A stretch of 52,634 nt of DNA. Source: a virus. A program made the position numbers and the translations under genes. Below are positions 1-8,252 of this stretch, in pieces; position 1 is the first letter of the stretch, and every line of letters begins with the position of its first letter. Location of the stretch: positions 1 to 52,634 of the IMG/VR virus record IMGVR_UViG_3300024346_000089, one strand, 5' to 3'. The notes beneath the pieces were generated by a model, which was not told where the DNA came from, made no database searches, and worked only from the letters and a program-made list of their open reading frames with translations.

Positions 1-959
1 CCTCTTAGCATGGTGAAGTATTTTTTAAATTGAGAAAACAGCGTTGAGTTTATTGCGTCAAATTGCCCAGTAACCCCACCAAGGGCAGACAACTTTCCGC
101 TATTCATTGCGGCGATAAACTTTTCTTTTGTATTGATTCCCTGCTTGTCGGCCTGCTTGATTGCCTCAACCATTGCTGGCCCAAGTTCTTTTGCTGAGGC
201 TTTAACCTGAGCGTAAGATTTCTTTGAATCCTGCAATGTGGCTACAAGTTCTGCTGCTTTTTCTACGCCCTGCTCAAGTGGTTGACCTGCCGAAGCAAAG
301 TCCATTAAGCCTTTTAGGTACTTCTGACTTGTTGCATTGAAGGACACATTTTGATTCTTTGAAACCGTGGCAAATGCCTTATTCAGATTTTCCATTCCAA
401 GACTTGCAAGGTCTGCGTCCATCGTCAGGTTGCGCATCACCATTCTGGTTTGGTTTAGTCCACTGCCAAACTCTTTTGCAGTCTTGGTCTTGTATGCGTA
501 CATCGCTGCCTGCTGTTCGCGAACCGCCGCTGATGCGATTGCAACTGCCGTAGTTAATCCAGCAGCCGCTCCAGCCATTCCCTGCATTGCGACTTGATAC
601 GCTTTGACTGCAAATCTTCCAAGAATAAATGCGCCGTGAGTGACAACCATTGCTGCGCCAAGAGCGGCCATTTGCATCGTTGCAATTTTGAGCATTGACA
701 CAAGACCCTTCATGGTCATTGCGCCCATTTTTTGAATTACTTTGTCGGTTGCGTCAAGAACCTTTTTCCATCTGTCGGTCTGCTTGCCAGCACCGCCCAT
801 AGAACTGCCCATCAATTTTGATGCAGCAGCGTTAAGGAGCATGTCCTTGGACAGCCCTTTAATTTCGCGTCTTAGTCCTTTGACGCTACCGATGGTTCTT
901 AGTATCGCCCCAGTATCAGCCCGTGAACTGATTTTTATAGATGGGTTTTGGTCAGCCAT
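1..959 (-). CDS. Tape measure protein, N-terminal part (cut by window edge)
   Basis: The frame is open from an ATG at 959 to the left edge of the window, so only the first ~319 residues are present. The segment is rich in Ala, Met, Lys and Gln, with hydrophobic Ala/Gly/Val stretches around residues 80-140 and helical charged stretches elsewhere. This is typical of tail tape measure proteins, which set tail length and are ejected ahead of the DNA. Position supports the call: it lies directly downstream of the tail assembly chaperone and its frameshifted extension, and of tail tube and sheath genes, all on the same strand. The identity rests on composition and synteny, not on a recognised catalytic motif. 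Confidence 0.8.
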   Translation of the reverse strand, partial: MADQNPSIKISSRADTGAILRTIGSVKGLRREIKGLSKDMLLNAAASKLMGSSMGGAGKQTDRWKKVLDATDKVIQKMGAMTMKGLVSMLKIATMQMAALGAAMVVTHGAFILGRFAVKAYQVAMQGMAGAAAGLTTAVAIASAAVREQQAAMYAYKTKTAKEFGSGLNQTRMVMRNLTMDADLASLGMENLNKAFATVSKNQNVSFNATSQKYLKGLMDFASAGQPLEQGVEKAAELVATLQDSKKSYAQVKASAKELGPAMVEAIKQADKQGINTKEKFIAAMNSGKLSALGGVTGQFDAINSTLFSQFKKYFTMLR

Positions 960-997
960 ATTTAGATTTTCTCTAATAGGGCGGGCCGAGTGGAGTG

Positions 998-1225
998 CTA
1001 CTTTTCTCTTTCGCGCCGTTCTCGCTCGCGGTCGTTAGATATAACTTTAGCACACGCCATCATTATTACCCATTGTTCTTGGGTGTAATCCAATAATTCT
1101 ATTGGACTCGTTCCCCACAATTCGCCGAGCCGAGCGGCATTTACGATTGTGGAATCTTCAACTAGTTCGCTGAAGATTCCTTCGTAGGGTCCACGGTGTC
1201 CACCGTATCCGAATATCCAGCGGCT
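998..1225 (-). CDS. Probable frameshift extension of the tail assembly chaperone (G-T type)
   Basis: The -1 frame relative to the upstream chaperone gene is open from 1225 to a TAG at 998-1000. It contains no ATG until near its end, so separate translation is unlikely. The encoded ~65 residues after the overlap include WGTSPIELLDY, a Trp-rich middle and a very basic/acidic RERERREREK tail, as expected for the T part of a G-T tail chaperone. The overlap available for a -1 shift runs from 1225 to the zero-frame stop at 1162. No classical X-XXY-YYZ heptamer is present. The CCC run in GAC-CCT, where a Pro tRNA could slip from CCT to CCC, is one candidate. Location between chaperone and tape measure matches the conserved arrangement in tailed phages. 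Confidence 0.65.
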   Translation of the reverse strand, partial: SRWIFGYGGHRGPYEGIFSELVEDSTIVNAARLGELWGTSPIELLDYTQEQWVIMMACAKVISNDRERERREREK

Positions 1226-1695
1226 TCAAGAATTGCAAGCGCTGCACCTTCTGTATGCGGGTCAACGCCGAAGAATGCACGAACGCAGTCTGGGTGTGGA
1301 CGAGTTGTTTCTGTCATCTCCATGATTAGGTCTGATGCAAATGTCAAAGGATTTCCTGAATCGTCAAACACTTCTTCGTCGCCAAAGATGATGCCAGTTG
1401 TGGTGTGACCTACTACTGCACACGCAAACTTCAGTGAATCCAAGCCATTCTTGGTGTCTTCACCAGCATTGCGACGCCATGAGCGAAGTTGTTGCTGCGA
1501 GATGTTTGGACTAATAATCAACTTGACGCCAGGTCGTTCTGGAACTTCAAGGTGAACCGTTGGCCGCTCAACTTTTTTCTTAATTGCAGCAGTCAACTGG
1601 TCAAGAACGGTCTGTTCTTTCGCACTCTTTGATGGGACAGCCTTTTTTACTGGCTGCTCTGATGGTTGCTCTGAATAAAGTTCTGAATTTGTCAT
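1162..1695 (-). CDS. Tail assembly chaperone (G-like)
   Basis: A 177-residue acidic, soluble protein with a low-complexity N-terminus rich in Ser, Glu, Gln and Lys. It is followed by a folded region with a TFASDLIMEMTE segment and a C-terminal ADP-rich helix. Chaperones of this type bind the tape measure protein and nucleate tube assembly. Evidence is position (between tail tube and tape measure, same strand) and the overlapping -1 frame at its 3' end. The start chosen is the ATG at 1695. A TTG three codons upstream (1704) is possible, and neither has a convincing Shine-Dalgarno sequence. Confidence 0.7.
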   Translation of the reverse strand: MTNSELYSEQPSEQPVKKAVPSKSAKEQTVLDQLTAAIKKKVERPTVHLEVPERPGVKLIISPNISQQQLRSWRRNAGEDTKNGLDSLKFACAVVGHTTTGIIFGDEEVFDDSGNPLTFASDLIMEMTETTRPHPDCVRAFFGVDPHTEGAALAILEAAGYSDTVDTVDPTKESSAN

Positions 1696-1757
1696 AGCCG
1701 ACAAACTAGCACAGCAGTAATAGTCAACCTGTCAACAATTACGCTAAAAGCGTATAT

Positions 1758-2252
1758 TTATTGGTTGATTTGGCTTGCAACATTTGAGACCGAGAAGGTC
1801 AAAGCAAATGTTGAAGGTGCACCAGATGACGAGTCGCCGTCTGGCTCAGTCAAACCAACAAGGAGTGACTTGGAGTAGATGCGGTCAAGACCAGGAACCT
1901 TGAGGTCGCAGTTGAATACTTCAACCGTGATGTCGTAGTAAGCCTTACCCACCATCGTGCGGAGGATTGCCAACTTCTTGTCAACATAGTTCTTGTCGTC
2001 CGTCAAGACGCCATCGCGCTCAAAGTCGTAGTGAGCGGTGAGTGTGATGTCACCGATATCAAATGGAGCACAAAGAACCGTTGGGGACGAAGCACCACCT
2101 TCGTAGATTTTTTCTACTGAAGCAGTGATTTCTCCACCTGATACCTGAGCGAACTTGAATGCTTCCCACTTTGGTGGTTGCGTTTCAAGGATGTTTGCCG
2201 AAGCGTGTGGAGCAATCCGTGCGATTACTTGCCTTTGGGATACCTTTGCCAT
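1758..2252 (-). CDS. Tail tube protein
   Basis: A 164-residue protein forming the inner tail tube inside the contractile sheath. It follows the sheath gene by 18 bp and has a strong Shine-Dalgarno GGAGG before its ATG. The sequence alternates short beta-strand-like stretches, with a central YDITVEVFNCDLKVPGLDR segment describing the deformation-resistant core and a loop rich in Gly/Ser/Asp near residue 140, as in T4 gp19-like and phage-tail-tube families. Length fits. The assignment depends on synteny with the sheath as well as fold-like composition. Confidence 0.8.
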   Translation of the reverse strand: MAKVSQRQVIARIAPHASANILETQPPKWEAFKFAQVSGGEITASVEKIYEGGASSPTVLCAPFDIGDITLTAHYDFERDGVLTDDKNYVDKKLAILRTMVGKAYYDITVEVFNCDLKVPGLDRIYSKSLLVGLTEPDGDSSSGAPSTFALTFSVSNVASQINQ

Positions 2253-2270
2253 GTCTTATTCCTCCGTGGC

Positions 2271-3746
2271 TCAGACGACTGACTTAGTCAGGTTTGACTT
2301 AATGATGTCAACTTCAATTTTGTCGCCGACACTTGATACACGCAATCCTACGCGAGCCTTAACAAGGCCAGTTGCAAGTTGCGAAGTTGGGTTCAGAGTT
2401 GAGTCACACTTTACGGTGTAACCGAAGTCAATTCGCTTTCCAGTTGCATCAAATGCTTCAAACAAAGCACCACGCACGCGGAGAGGCTCAAGAATTGCGA
2501 ACAGTTTGGATTCAACGCTTGCGAATACGGTGTTACGACCGTCAATCACACCGAAGAGCAAGTCTTCAAGTGAGCGGTTGGCCTCAACAACAACCTGGTT
2601 GACAACATCTTGCGCCGTGATATAGCGGAAGTTATCAATGTCTGACGACATGCTGCGTGCACCATAAATGCGAACAGTGTTGTTGATAATGCGAATCGCA
2701 TTTACATAAGCATCGTCAAGTGCGTCACCATTGGTCTTATCAATGTCGGTTGCAACTCCGTTTACGAAGCGTGCTGCCGAAATCAATCCAGCGCCAGGCT
2801 GATGAGCACCAGTCTGGATGTGCGCAAGAGCACGCTTTGCTGCTGCGTAACCAACTGGTGGAATCAAGCGATTAATTCCATTTGTTGATGTTGGGATATA
2901 GACCCATGGGTAAAAGTAGGCGACATGCTCGCTATTTGCATCTGCTGCGGAAAGGTTGAATCCAGCAGTTTTTGTTTCTGCGATGGTGTCATCAAATGCA
3001 CCGAACAAGTAAGCAAGGCGGCTGTAGGTGTTTGCATGAGTTGCAAGACCAGTCTGGATTGTCGTGTGGCTTGACTCTGGGCAAACAACAACGCCAGTTC
3101 CATAAGAATCTAGGAAGTTGTTCAACGCTGTTACATAGTCGGCAACAACAATCGCTGAACGGTCGTCGTCGCCCGCGCTGAGCGCCGTTGCTGCTGAGAC
3201 TTCTGGCTGCGGTGAACCAGTTGCTTGCAGGTCTTCGGCGGTAACGATTGCTGATGCTGCAGTGCTGCTGTTAATGCGACCTACAGCCTGCGTGACACTG
3301 GAGCAGTTGCCCGTGCTGTACACCAAGTTGCCGTTTTTGCGAATAAGAATGATGAATGTTCCCGCTGCGGTTCCAGCAGTAACCTGAACAGTCACATTGC
3401 TGCTCCATGCGCCAGCGCCATTTGCGGTAATCGTGATTACATCTTCTCCACCAACACCACCTTCGGCGAGGGTGATTGAACCAGTCGTCGGTTCAGGTCC
3501 AACTACGCGAGAAATGTACGCGCGTGTGCCGCCTTCTTCAAAGAAGGTCTGGATGGTTGGATGAAGATAAGCATACGAGACATAGCCTCCGTACACTGCT
3601 TCAAATTCTGCGAGGCTCGTTACGAGCGTCGCTTCGCCCGAAGGGCCACTCTCTGCCAAGCCGACAGCGAACATCTGTGATGTTTCAACCGATGCTGGTG
3701 CTGATGGACCTTGTCTTACTGCTGTTGTGATGTTTACGCCTGGCAT
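2271..3746 (-). CDS. Contractile tail sheath protein
   Basis: A 491-residue protein beginning MPGVNITT, with an early segment (VGLAESGPSGEATLVTSLAE) characteristic of sheath N-termini. The family pattern of YLHPTIQTFFEEGGTRAYISRV follows around residues 60-80. A variable beta-rich insertion lies at ~90-190. The C-terminal half has the conserved FRYITAQDVVNQVVVEANRSLED-type helix and a terminal strand, which in sheath proteins augments the neighbouring subunit's sheet. It polymerises around the tube and contracts during infection, so it fixes the phage as a myovirus morphotype. A Shine-Dalgarno AGGAAGG precedes the ATG. Confidence 0.92.
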   Translation of the reverse strand: MPGVNITTAVRQGPSAPASVETSQMFAVGLAESGPSGEATLVTSLAEFEAVYGGYVSYAYLHPTIQTFFEEGGTRAYISRVVGPEPTTGSITLAEGGVGGEDVITITANGAGAWSSNVTVQVTAGTAAGTFIILIRKNGNLVYSTGNCSSVTQAVGRINSSTAASAIVTAEDLQATGSPQPEVSAATALSAGDDDRSAIVVADYVTALNNFLDSYGTGVVVCPESSHTTIQTGLATHANTYSRLAYLFGAFDDTIAETKTAGFNLSAADANSEHVAYFYPWVYIPTSTNGINRLIPPVGYAAAKRALAHIQTGAHQPGAGLISAARFVNGVATDIDKTNGDALDDAYVNAIRIINNTVRIYGARSMSSDIDNFRYITAQDVVNQVVVEANRSLEDLLFGVIDGRNTVFASVESKLFAILEPLRVRGALFEAFDATGKRIDFGYTVKCDSTLNPTSQLATGLVKARVGLRVSSVGDKIEVDIIKSNLTKSVV

Positions 3747-3805
3747 GACACCTTCCTAAATTCCTCGCGGGAGATAACGCCGTGTTATTTCTCCCATTGT
3801 ACAGA

Positions 3806-4159
3806 CTATTGCTGACTAGTCGGTGCAACTGTCTCTTGAACTTCCTGAACTTCCTCAACTTGTGGAACTACTGGAACTTCTTGTTCAACTACTGGTGCAC
3901 TTACTGTTTCTTTTTCTTTTGGTTTTGACTTTGAAACACTTGCAGTCACCTCGCGGATAACTACAAGTGCCCCAGACTTAATTCCTTCTTCGCAAATTTT
4001 GCAATTCAAATCAACTGCAGCAATCCCACGAGGGTGAATTTGTCGTCCATTCTCGTCAACGGTGAATGGTCCAGCAGTTACATTTTTTACAATCTTGCTT
4101 GGCTTATCAAAACTTTTTTGTTGTTCAGCAGTGTCAAGCAACACGAATAAATGCGTCAT
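3806..4159 (-). CDS. Hypothetical neck/tail-region protein with Pro/Val/Glu-rich tail
   Basis: A 117-residue protein of unknown function. Residues 1-70 look like a small beta-rich domain (VTAGPFTVDENGRQ, HPRGIAAVDL). The last ~45 residues are a low-complexity tail with repeated VPVV, EEVQEVQE and Pro residues, probably unstructured. It sits between the sheath and a probable tail terminator on the same strand, so a minor virion or assembly role is likely. No catalytic motif is visible. Confidence 0.6.
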   Translation of the reverse strand: MTHLFVLLDTAEQQKSFDKPSKIVKNVTAGPFTVDENGRQIHPRGIAAVDLNCKICEEGIKSGALVVIREVTASVSKSKPKEKETVSAPVVEQEVPVVPQVEEVQEVQETVAPTSQQ

Positions 4160-4219
4160 TTTTTACATCCAATCATTAAAACCAGTAGCCAATTGTACCC
4201 AATAAATCCACTACCGAAG

Positions 4220-4849
4220 TCAACTAGGCCATTCAGCGGTTGGGAGCGATGTGTCACTAAGTTTTTGATTCAGAACATCAATTTGCAGTTCGGATAATTC
4301 AGCAATATCTGGACGAGCCTCGACCTCGTTAATGCTCAGTGTGTAGCCAAGATAGGAGCCAGACATGACTCTGTCGCCTTTTAATAGCGTCGTATCGGAA
4401 AACTCTTCGCGCAATGAGCCTTCGTCAATCATTACCTGAAATGATTGTCGTGGGTCCGTTGCCTGAAGGCATGGGTAGTCAAGCAGGGCTGAGCGAACAA
4501 CGGTGGTAAGCCTGTCCCTGGCGATTGTTGCTTCTTCTGAGCCAAGCGCCCTGCACCAGATGTATGTGCGCATCACATAATCAACGCGGTACAGGGGGTC
4601 TGGTCCGTCGTAGGCGATTCTCTCAAACCCAGATGTATTGATTGCCACGGTGATAATTGTTGGCCAGTCATCAAGCGCCAATGGCTCGTATGTTAGATAC
4701 TTCGCTGGAGACGGAAGTTCGGTGTCACTTATGTTCCAGCCGTTGCGGTACCTAACAACCCGTTGCGGTATATCTAATTGTAGATAATTAGAAACATACT
4801 GTTTTGCAAATTGAGCACCATGCATTAACGGATTATCAAAAAGCGCCAT
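4220..4849 (-). CDS. Probable tail terminator / tail completion protein
   Basis: A 209-residue protein located between the Mu gpG-like morphogenesis protein and the sheath gene, the usual place of the tail terminator. The sequence contains YRVDYVMRTYIWCRALGSEEATIARDRL-type alternating strand/helix content, and ends with a polar Asp/Ser-rich tail. The terminator caps the tube and sheath and joins the tail to the neck. No signature motif is conclusive; the call relies on gene order and size. It starts one base after the upstream gene ends, suggesting translational coupling. Confidence 0.5.
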   Translation of the reverse strand: MALFDNPLMHGAQFAKQYVSNYLQLDIPQRVVRYRNGWNISDTELPSPAKYLTYEPLALDDWPTIITVAINTSGFERIAYDGPDPLYRVDYVMRTYIWCRALGSEEATIARDRLTTVVRSALLDYPCLQATDPRQSFQVMIDEGSLREEFSDTTLLKGDRVMSGSYLGYTLSINEVEARPDIAELSELQIDVLNQKLSDTSLPTAEWPS

Positions 4850-4850
4850 A

Positions 4851-5333
4851 TCAGACAGCCCTTCCGCCTATGGTTCCGTTTGCCACGAAGTCAGCAGCCA
4901 TATCGGCAATGTCCTTCGCCCATAGTTCTGGAGCAAAAAGTATTTGCCGTTTCGGCATCTTGGTGGTTCCGTATTGATGGAACTTCGCATACTCAACTCC
5001 CTCAACCGAATAAGTAGCCCATGTGTCATGAGCATCAATCTCAGGTCCAACAACAGCAACTGAATTAAAAAGTCTTCCAGTCCTAATCATTGGTGGAGCG
5101 CCTGGGAATCTCGTTGCTTTCCATGCTGCATATTTTGGAGACAGTGGACTCCAGCCGCCAACTTCAAGACCGTTTGACAAATAGTTGCTTTTTGTATATT
5201 TTCGTAAAGCAAGTCCTGCTTTTTCAAACACTGGTTTTAGGTTACGCGCTCTTTGGCGCATGTCCCTTAGTTCTTCTTCTGTTCCCTCAAGTCCAGATTC
5301 GTCAACATCAAGGCGTAAATCAAAATTGCGCAT
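4851..5333 (-). CDS. Phage virion morphogenesis protein (Mu gpG-like tail completion)
   Basis: A 160-residue protein with the order of motifs typical of this family: a charged N-terminal helix, GGWSPLSPKYAAWKA around residues 60-75, PPMIRTGRLFNSV around 80-92, YAKFHQYGTTKMPKRQILF around 117-135 and a helical end. These proteins complete the head-tail joint. The ATG overlaps the stop of the upstream connector gene (TAATG), so the two are translationally coupled. Confidence 0.75.
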   Translation of the reverse strand: MRNFDLRLDVDESGLEGTEEELRDMRQRARNLKPVFEKAGLALRKYTKSNYLSNGLEVGGWSPLSPKYAAWKATRFPGAPPMIRTGRLFNSVAVVGPEIDAHDTWATYSVEGVEYAKFHQYGTTKMPKRQILFAPELWAKDIADMAADFVANGTIGGRAV

Positions 5334-6205
5334 TAGGCAATCCTATTTCGTCTATACCGTTTCACCATCATTAGTTCTTTTTCCAAGAACCCAGTTTCAG
5401 CAACAGCGACACCACGAGGGTTGAGGTCTTTAACACCGACGACATCGTCGTGCATGTTTTGCATTTCTCTTGTTGCAGCGCGAAGAATCATCAACTTAAA
5501 CATCTTGATATTCTCGCCATCAAGACCAGCGGTATATGTAATGGTTACGCGGTCATTTGCGTATCCACGATAAAAATCAATCCCATAGCGACGAACCGTA
5601 TAGTCTGAACCTCGTGCATCTGCTGTTCCATTTTGAATATATGTACCAGCAGTTAGTCCGCTTTGGGTGACTGTAAATGTTGTTGGTGTAACCGCAGTAA
5701 TCACTTTGAGGTCAAGATTCAAGGCGGCATACGCCATGCCCTGAATGTCAACTGTCTGTCCGACGGTGAAGTCGTTAGCGGATGTATAAACAACGGTTGT
5801 ACCAGTAACAACAGCACGAGTGATTGTTGATGTTCGCTTTATTGCTTCGCCAAGAAGCAGCCCGTCCGTTGAAAGATTTCCAACAATAACGCTCTTAACT
5901 GAAACAACTGGGGAATTTCTTAAATAGATTGTTGGCGGTGGGGTGCTGTAAGTAAGAATCCCATTTGGATTAATGTCCGTTTGCTGATAACCCTCGTTAT
6001 AAAAGGTTGAACCAATTGGCAAGCCAATGTGGTCTGATTCAAGAACATGGACTTCGTCAACAAACTCAACTGGTTCAATCGGACGACGCAGATAGGACTC
6101 AAGTTCGCTTTGGAGCCCACCAAGTATTAAATCGGCAGCGTCTTCCTGTCGCAGGGACAGAGAGATATCCATGTATGTCTTAAGTTCAGCAACTGATACA
6201 AGCAT
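5333..6205 (-). CDS. Head-tail connector (adaptor) protein with inserted domain
   Basis: A 290-residue protein. The N-terminal helices (residues 1-45, ending ESYLRRPIEP) and C-terminal helical part (FKLMILRAATREMQNMHDD) resemble the gp6/gp15-type head-tail adaptor that docks on the portal. Between them, residues ~110-200 look like an inserted Thr/Val-rich beta domain, which makes the protein longer than the ~100-residue minimal adaptors. It heads the neck/tail block on the minus strand. Confidence 0.65.
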   Translation of the reverse strand: MLVSVAELKTYMDISLSLRQEDAADLILGGLQSELESYLRRPIEPVEFVDEVHVLESDHIGLPIGSTFYNEGYQQTDINPNGILTYSTPPPTIYLRNSPVVSVKSVIVGNLSTDGLLLGEAIKRTSTITRAVVTGTTVVYTSANDFTVGQTVDIQGMAYAALNLDLKVITAVTPTTFTVTQSGLTAGTYIQNGTADARGSDYTVRRYGIDFYRGYANDRVTITYTAGLDGENIKMFKLMILRAATREMQNMHDDVVGVKDLNPRGVAVAETGFLEKELMMVKRYRRNRIA

Positions 6206-6246
6206 TTAAAAACCCCCATCCACAAGGTCTGGAGAAGTGGGGATAA

Positions 6247-6477
6247 TTATCCCCGATTGCGCCGAGCGCGCAACCTATCTCGGAGTCGTCGGGCAGCGCG
6301 TGCTGCTGCTGATTCGCTCAAAATCTGAGCAGCAGTTGCAGTACGGGCGCGACCAGTCCGTCGGCGGCCCACGGTTTCTCCAGCAAGGTTGATGAGTCGG
6401 CGAGCGGTACCAGCACGACCTTCGTCGCGACCTTCGTTCTCGTCACCACCAATTTCTGTATCCAGATAGCAAATCAT
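6247..6477 (-). CDS. Small Arg/Ala-rich protein
   Basis: A 76-residue protein with an acidic start (residues 8-20, rich in Asp, Glu, Gly) and a strongly basic, Ala/Arg-rich second half that should form a positively charged helix. A Shine-Dalgarno GAGGAG precedes the ATG. The composition suggests nucleic-acid or virion-interior binding, but no family is recognised. It stands between the ParB-like gene and the connector gene on the same strand. Confidence 0.5.
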   Translation of the reverse strand: MICYLDTEIGGDENEGRDEGRAGTARRLINLAGETVGRRRTGRARTATAAQILSESAAARAARRLRDRLRARRNRG

Positions 6478-6533
6478 TGCAACTCCTCAAAAAAGCGATA
6501 CCAGATTGTAGCACTTTTGGAGAGTTTTGAATT

Positions 6534-7079
6534 TTACCTATCCGAATTTGGAGGAGACTCAATATTGGGTGAGTCAACAGTTCCAGCGGGAGCCTCAATT
6601 GGAACCCAAGCCCTGGAGTACTTGTGTTCAGCAATTTTTTTCCGTTTGAGGATTGTTCCGTCCATGAGAATCTCAAGTTCGTCATATTTCATTGACAGCA
6701 TCCTGTCAAAGTCTTGTTCCTCGTAGGCTCCAGATGCAATCAACTCTCTAACGATGTCGGAAACTTTATGTGCGACAAGGGAGCCTCTGCCACGATTCAG
6801 GCGCATGTGCATCGCCCTGGCTTCAAGTGAATCGCAATCAACATATCTGACTGGAACAAGCCCATCAAACTTTTTGCTCATGTGCTTGTTCTCTTTGACC
6901 AGCATCCATCTGTGGTACCCGTCAATAATCGTATTCGTTGATTTTTGCACGATGATTGGTGACATGAACCCGTAGTCCGCAAGAGAACCAGACAAGACCA
7001 AAAGGTCTGGCCTAAGCACATGCGTGGCGTGCCAAGTTGGTTTGTTGAGCACCGATACATCTACCAATTCAATTTCCAT
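6534..7079 (-). CDS. ParB/Srx-like nuclease-fold protein (second copy)
   Basis: A ~181-residue protein with the ParB N-terminal fold. A strand with PIIV (residues 41-44) is followed by IIDGYHRW (51-58), the conserved D/E-G-x-x-R-W/H box, and a helical C-terminal part. The start is taken as the ATG at 7079, since GAGGA lies at good spacing before it; the in-frame GTG at 7091 lies upstream of that ribosome-binding site. It is immediately downstream of the PAPS-reductase-like gene and, with the ParB-like gene on its other side, forms a trio. The pair resembles the E. coli prophage genes ibrA/ibrB (PAPS-reductase-like plus ParB-like). The biochemical role is not established. Confidence 0.75.
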   Translation of the reverse strand: MEIELVDVSVLNKPTWHATHVLRPDLLVLSGSLADYGFMSPIIVQKSTNTIIDGYHRWMLVKENKHMSKKFDGLVPVRYVDCDSLEARAMHMRLNRGRGSLVAHKVSDIVRELIASGAYEEQDFDRMLSMKYDELEILMDGTILKRKKIAEHKYSRAWVPIEAPAGTVDSPNIESPPNSDR

Positions 7080-7103
7080 AAAATTCCTCACCCTTATCTG
7101 TTT

Positions 7104-8252
7104 TTAATTTCCGTCAATATCTTGACCATCGTCGCCAAGTTCCAATTCACGCATTGTGTGAACTTTTGTTTTTGGTCCTATCGGGCTTGCTGCGACCGAA
7201 GCACCAAGCGAGCCCATCAACATTGTTCTAATTAATTGATAAATCGTGTACGACTTTGGGTCCGCAAGATGCTTTCTCCTGAACTCGGCAACATAGGATT
7301 TTGCACGGCGTTTTTTGTGGTCGCCAATCATGTAGTCGTCAATGAAGTAACTCGCTCCATCAAAGCCAAGTTTTGCATACCTGTTTACAATTAAATCTAT
7401 GTCTACCGAAGACCAGTAAAGTCGTTGGGCATCAATGTACGGGAATACCTCAACAAGCCTGTCATAGAACTCTGGCTCTGTTGCAACAACATCACCGATA
7501 CGGCGGATGGCAACTGAGTGCAGTGGAATACCAACGCGACTATTGCTATCAGTTATCGCCGCAACATCGTAGTATGAGCAATACTCCGCATTATGTTCTT
7601 CAGAAATGAACTTAAACACATCGTTTGTTTGCCAGTCGTAAATTACTTTTGCAAACTTTAGCGGTATCCCTTTTTTGTTTTTATAAGGGGTGACGATGTA
7701 GTTTTCGTGCAACTTCTGCACCAGAGAGCGATAACGAATCATTGACTCGTTTGCCCTAACTCCAGTAATAAAAGCAACGCTTCCCTGCTTGCCCTGCATC
7801 GTGTAGTAGTCAACGGATTCTGGCAATGGCTTTGAAGCATCTAGCCCAAAATGTTCAGCCCTGATTGCCCATGATGGCATTGGCCTGATGAGCCGTCCTT
7901 CTCGTTCGCGTTTTTGACTCCACAAAATTGCTGACTGGCGCCGTCCCAAAACCCAAATTTCTGTTCCGTAAGGGAGGCAATACCACTCCATGTCAACCCA
8001 GTCGTAGTTCCTGACGCGCTCAATATATTCAACCGTTCTCGGGCTAACCATTTCTTCGTCACGGAAAATAACTTTTACTGGACCAAGACCGCGCTCTTCA
8101 TGTACTTCTTTTGCAAGATAAAGAACGGCTGTTGAATCTTTACCACCAGAAAACTGAACACACACAGTGTCAAAGGTGTCGTAGACATGGCGAATGCGGG
8201 CACGCGCTGCTTCAACGCAGTCCATGTCAAGGAACAGTCGTTGGCGTGTCAC
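7104..8252 (-). CDS. PAPS reductase-like (adenine nucleotide alpha hydrolase) family protein, IbrA/DndC-like
   Basis: A 382-residue protein with the PP-loop signature SGGKDST at residues 35-41, which binds the ATP or PAPS pyrophosphate. Further family features are VIFRDEEMV (strand two) and FITGVRANES, plus an extended helical C-terminus. Relatives include PAPS reductases, the phosphorothioation enzyme DndC and the phage protein IbrA. It starts with GTG, overlapping the upstream ParB-like stop codon (TAGTG). There is no obvious DndA, DndD or DndE gene in the window, so a complete phosphorothioation pathway is not supported. Modification of DNA or nucleotides, or a regulatory role, remains possible. 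Confidence 0.85.
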   Translation of the reverse strand: MTRQRLFLDMDCVEAARARIRHVYDTFDTVCVQFSGGKDSTAVLYLAKEVHEERGLGPVKVIFRDEEMVSPRTVEYIERVRNYDWVDMEWYCLPYGTEIWVLGRRQSAILWSQKREREGRLIRPMPSWAIRAEHFGLDASKPLPESVDYYTMQGKQGSVAFITGVRANESMIRYRSLVQKLHENYIVTPYKNKKGIPLKFAKVIYDWQTNDVFKFISEEHNAEYCSYYDVAAITDSNSRVGIPLHSVAIRRIGDVVATEPEFYDRLVEVFPYIDAQRLYWSSVDIDLIVNRYAKLGFDGASYFIDDYMIGDHKKRRAKSYVAEFRRKHLADPKSYTIYQLIRTMLMGSLGASVAASPIGPKTKVHTMRELELGDDGQDIDGN

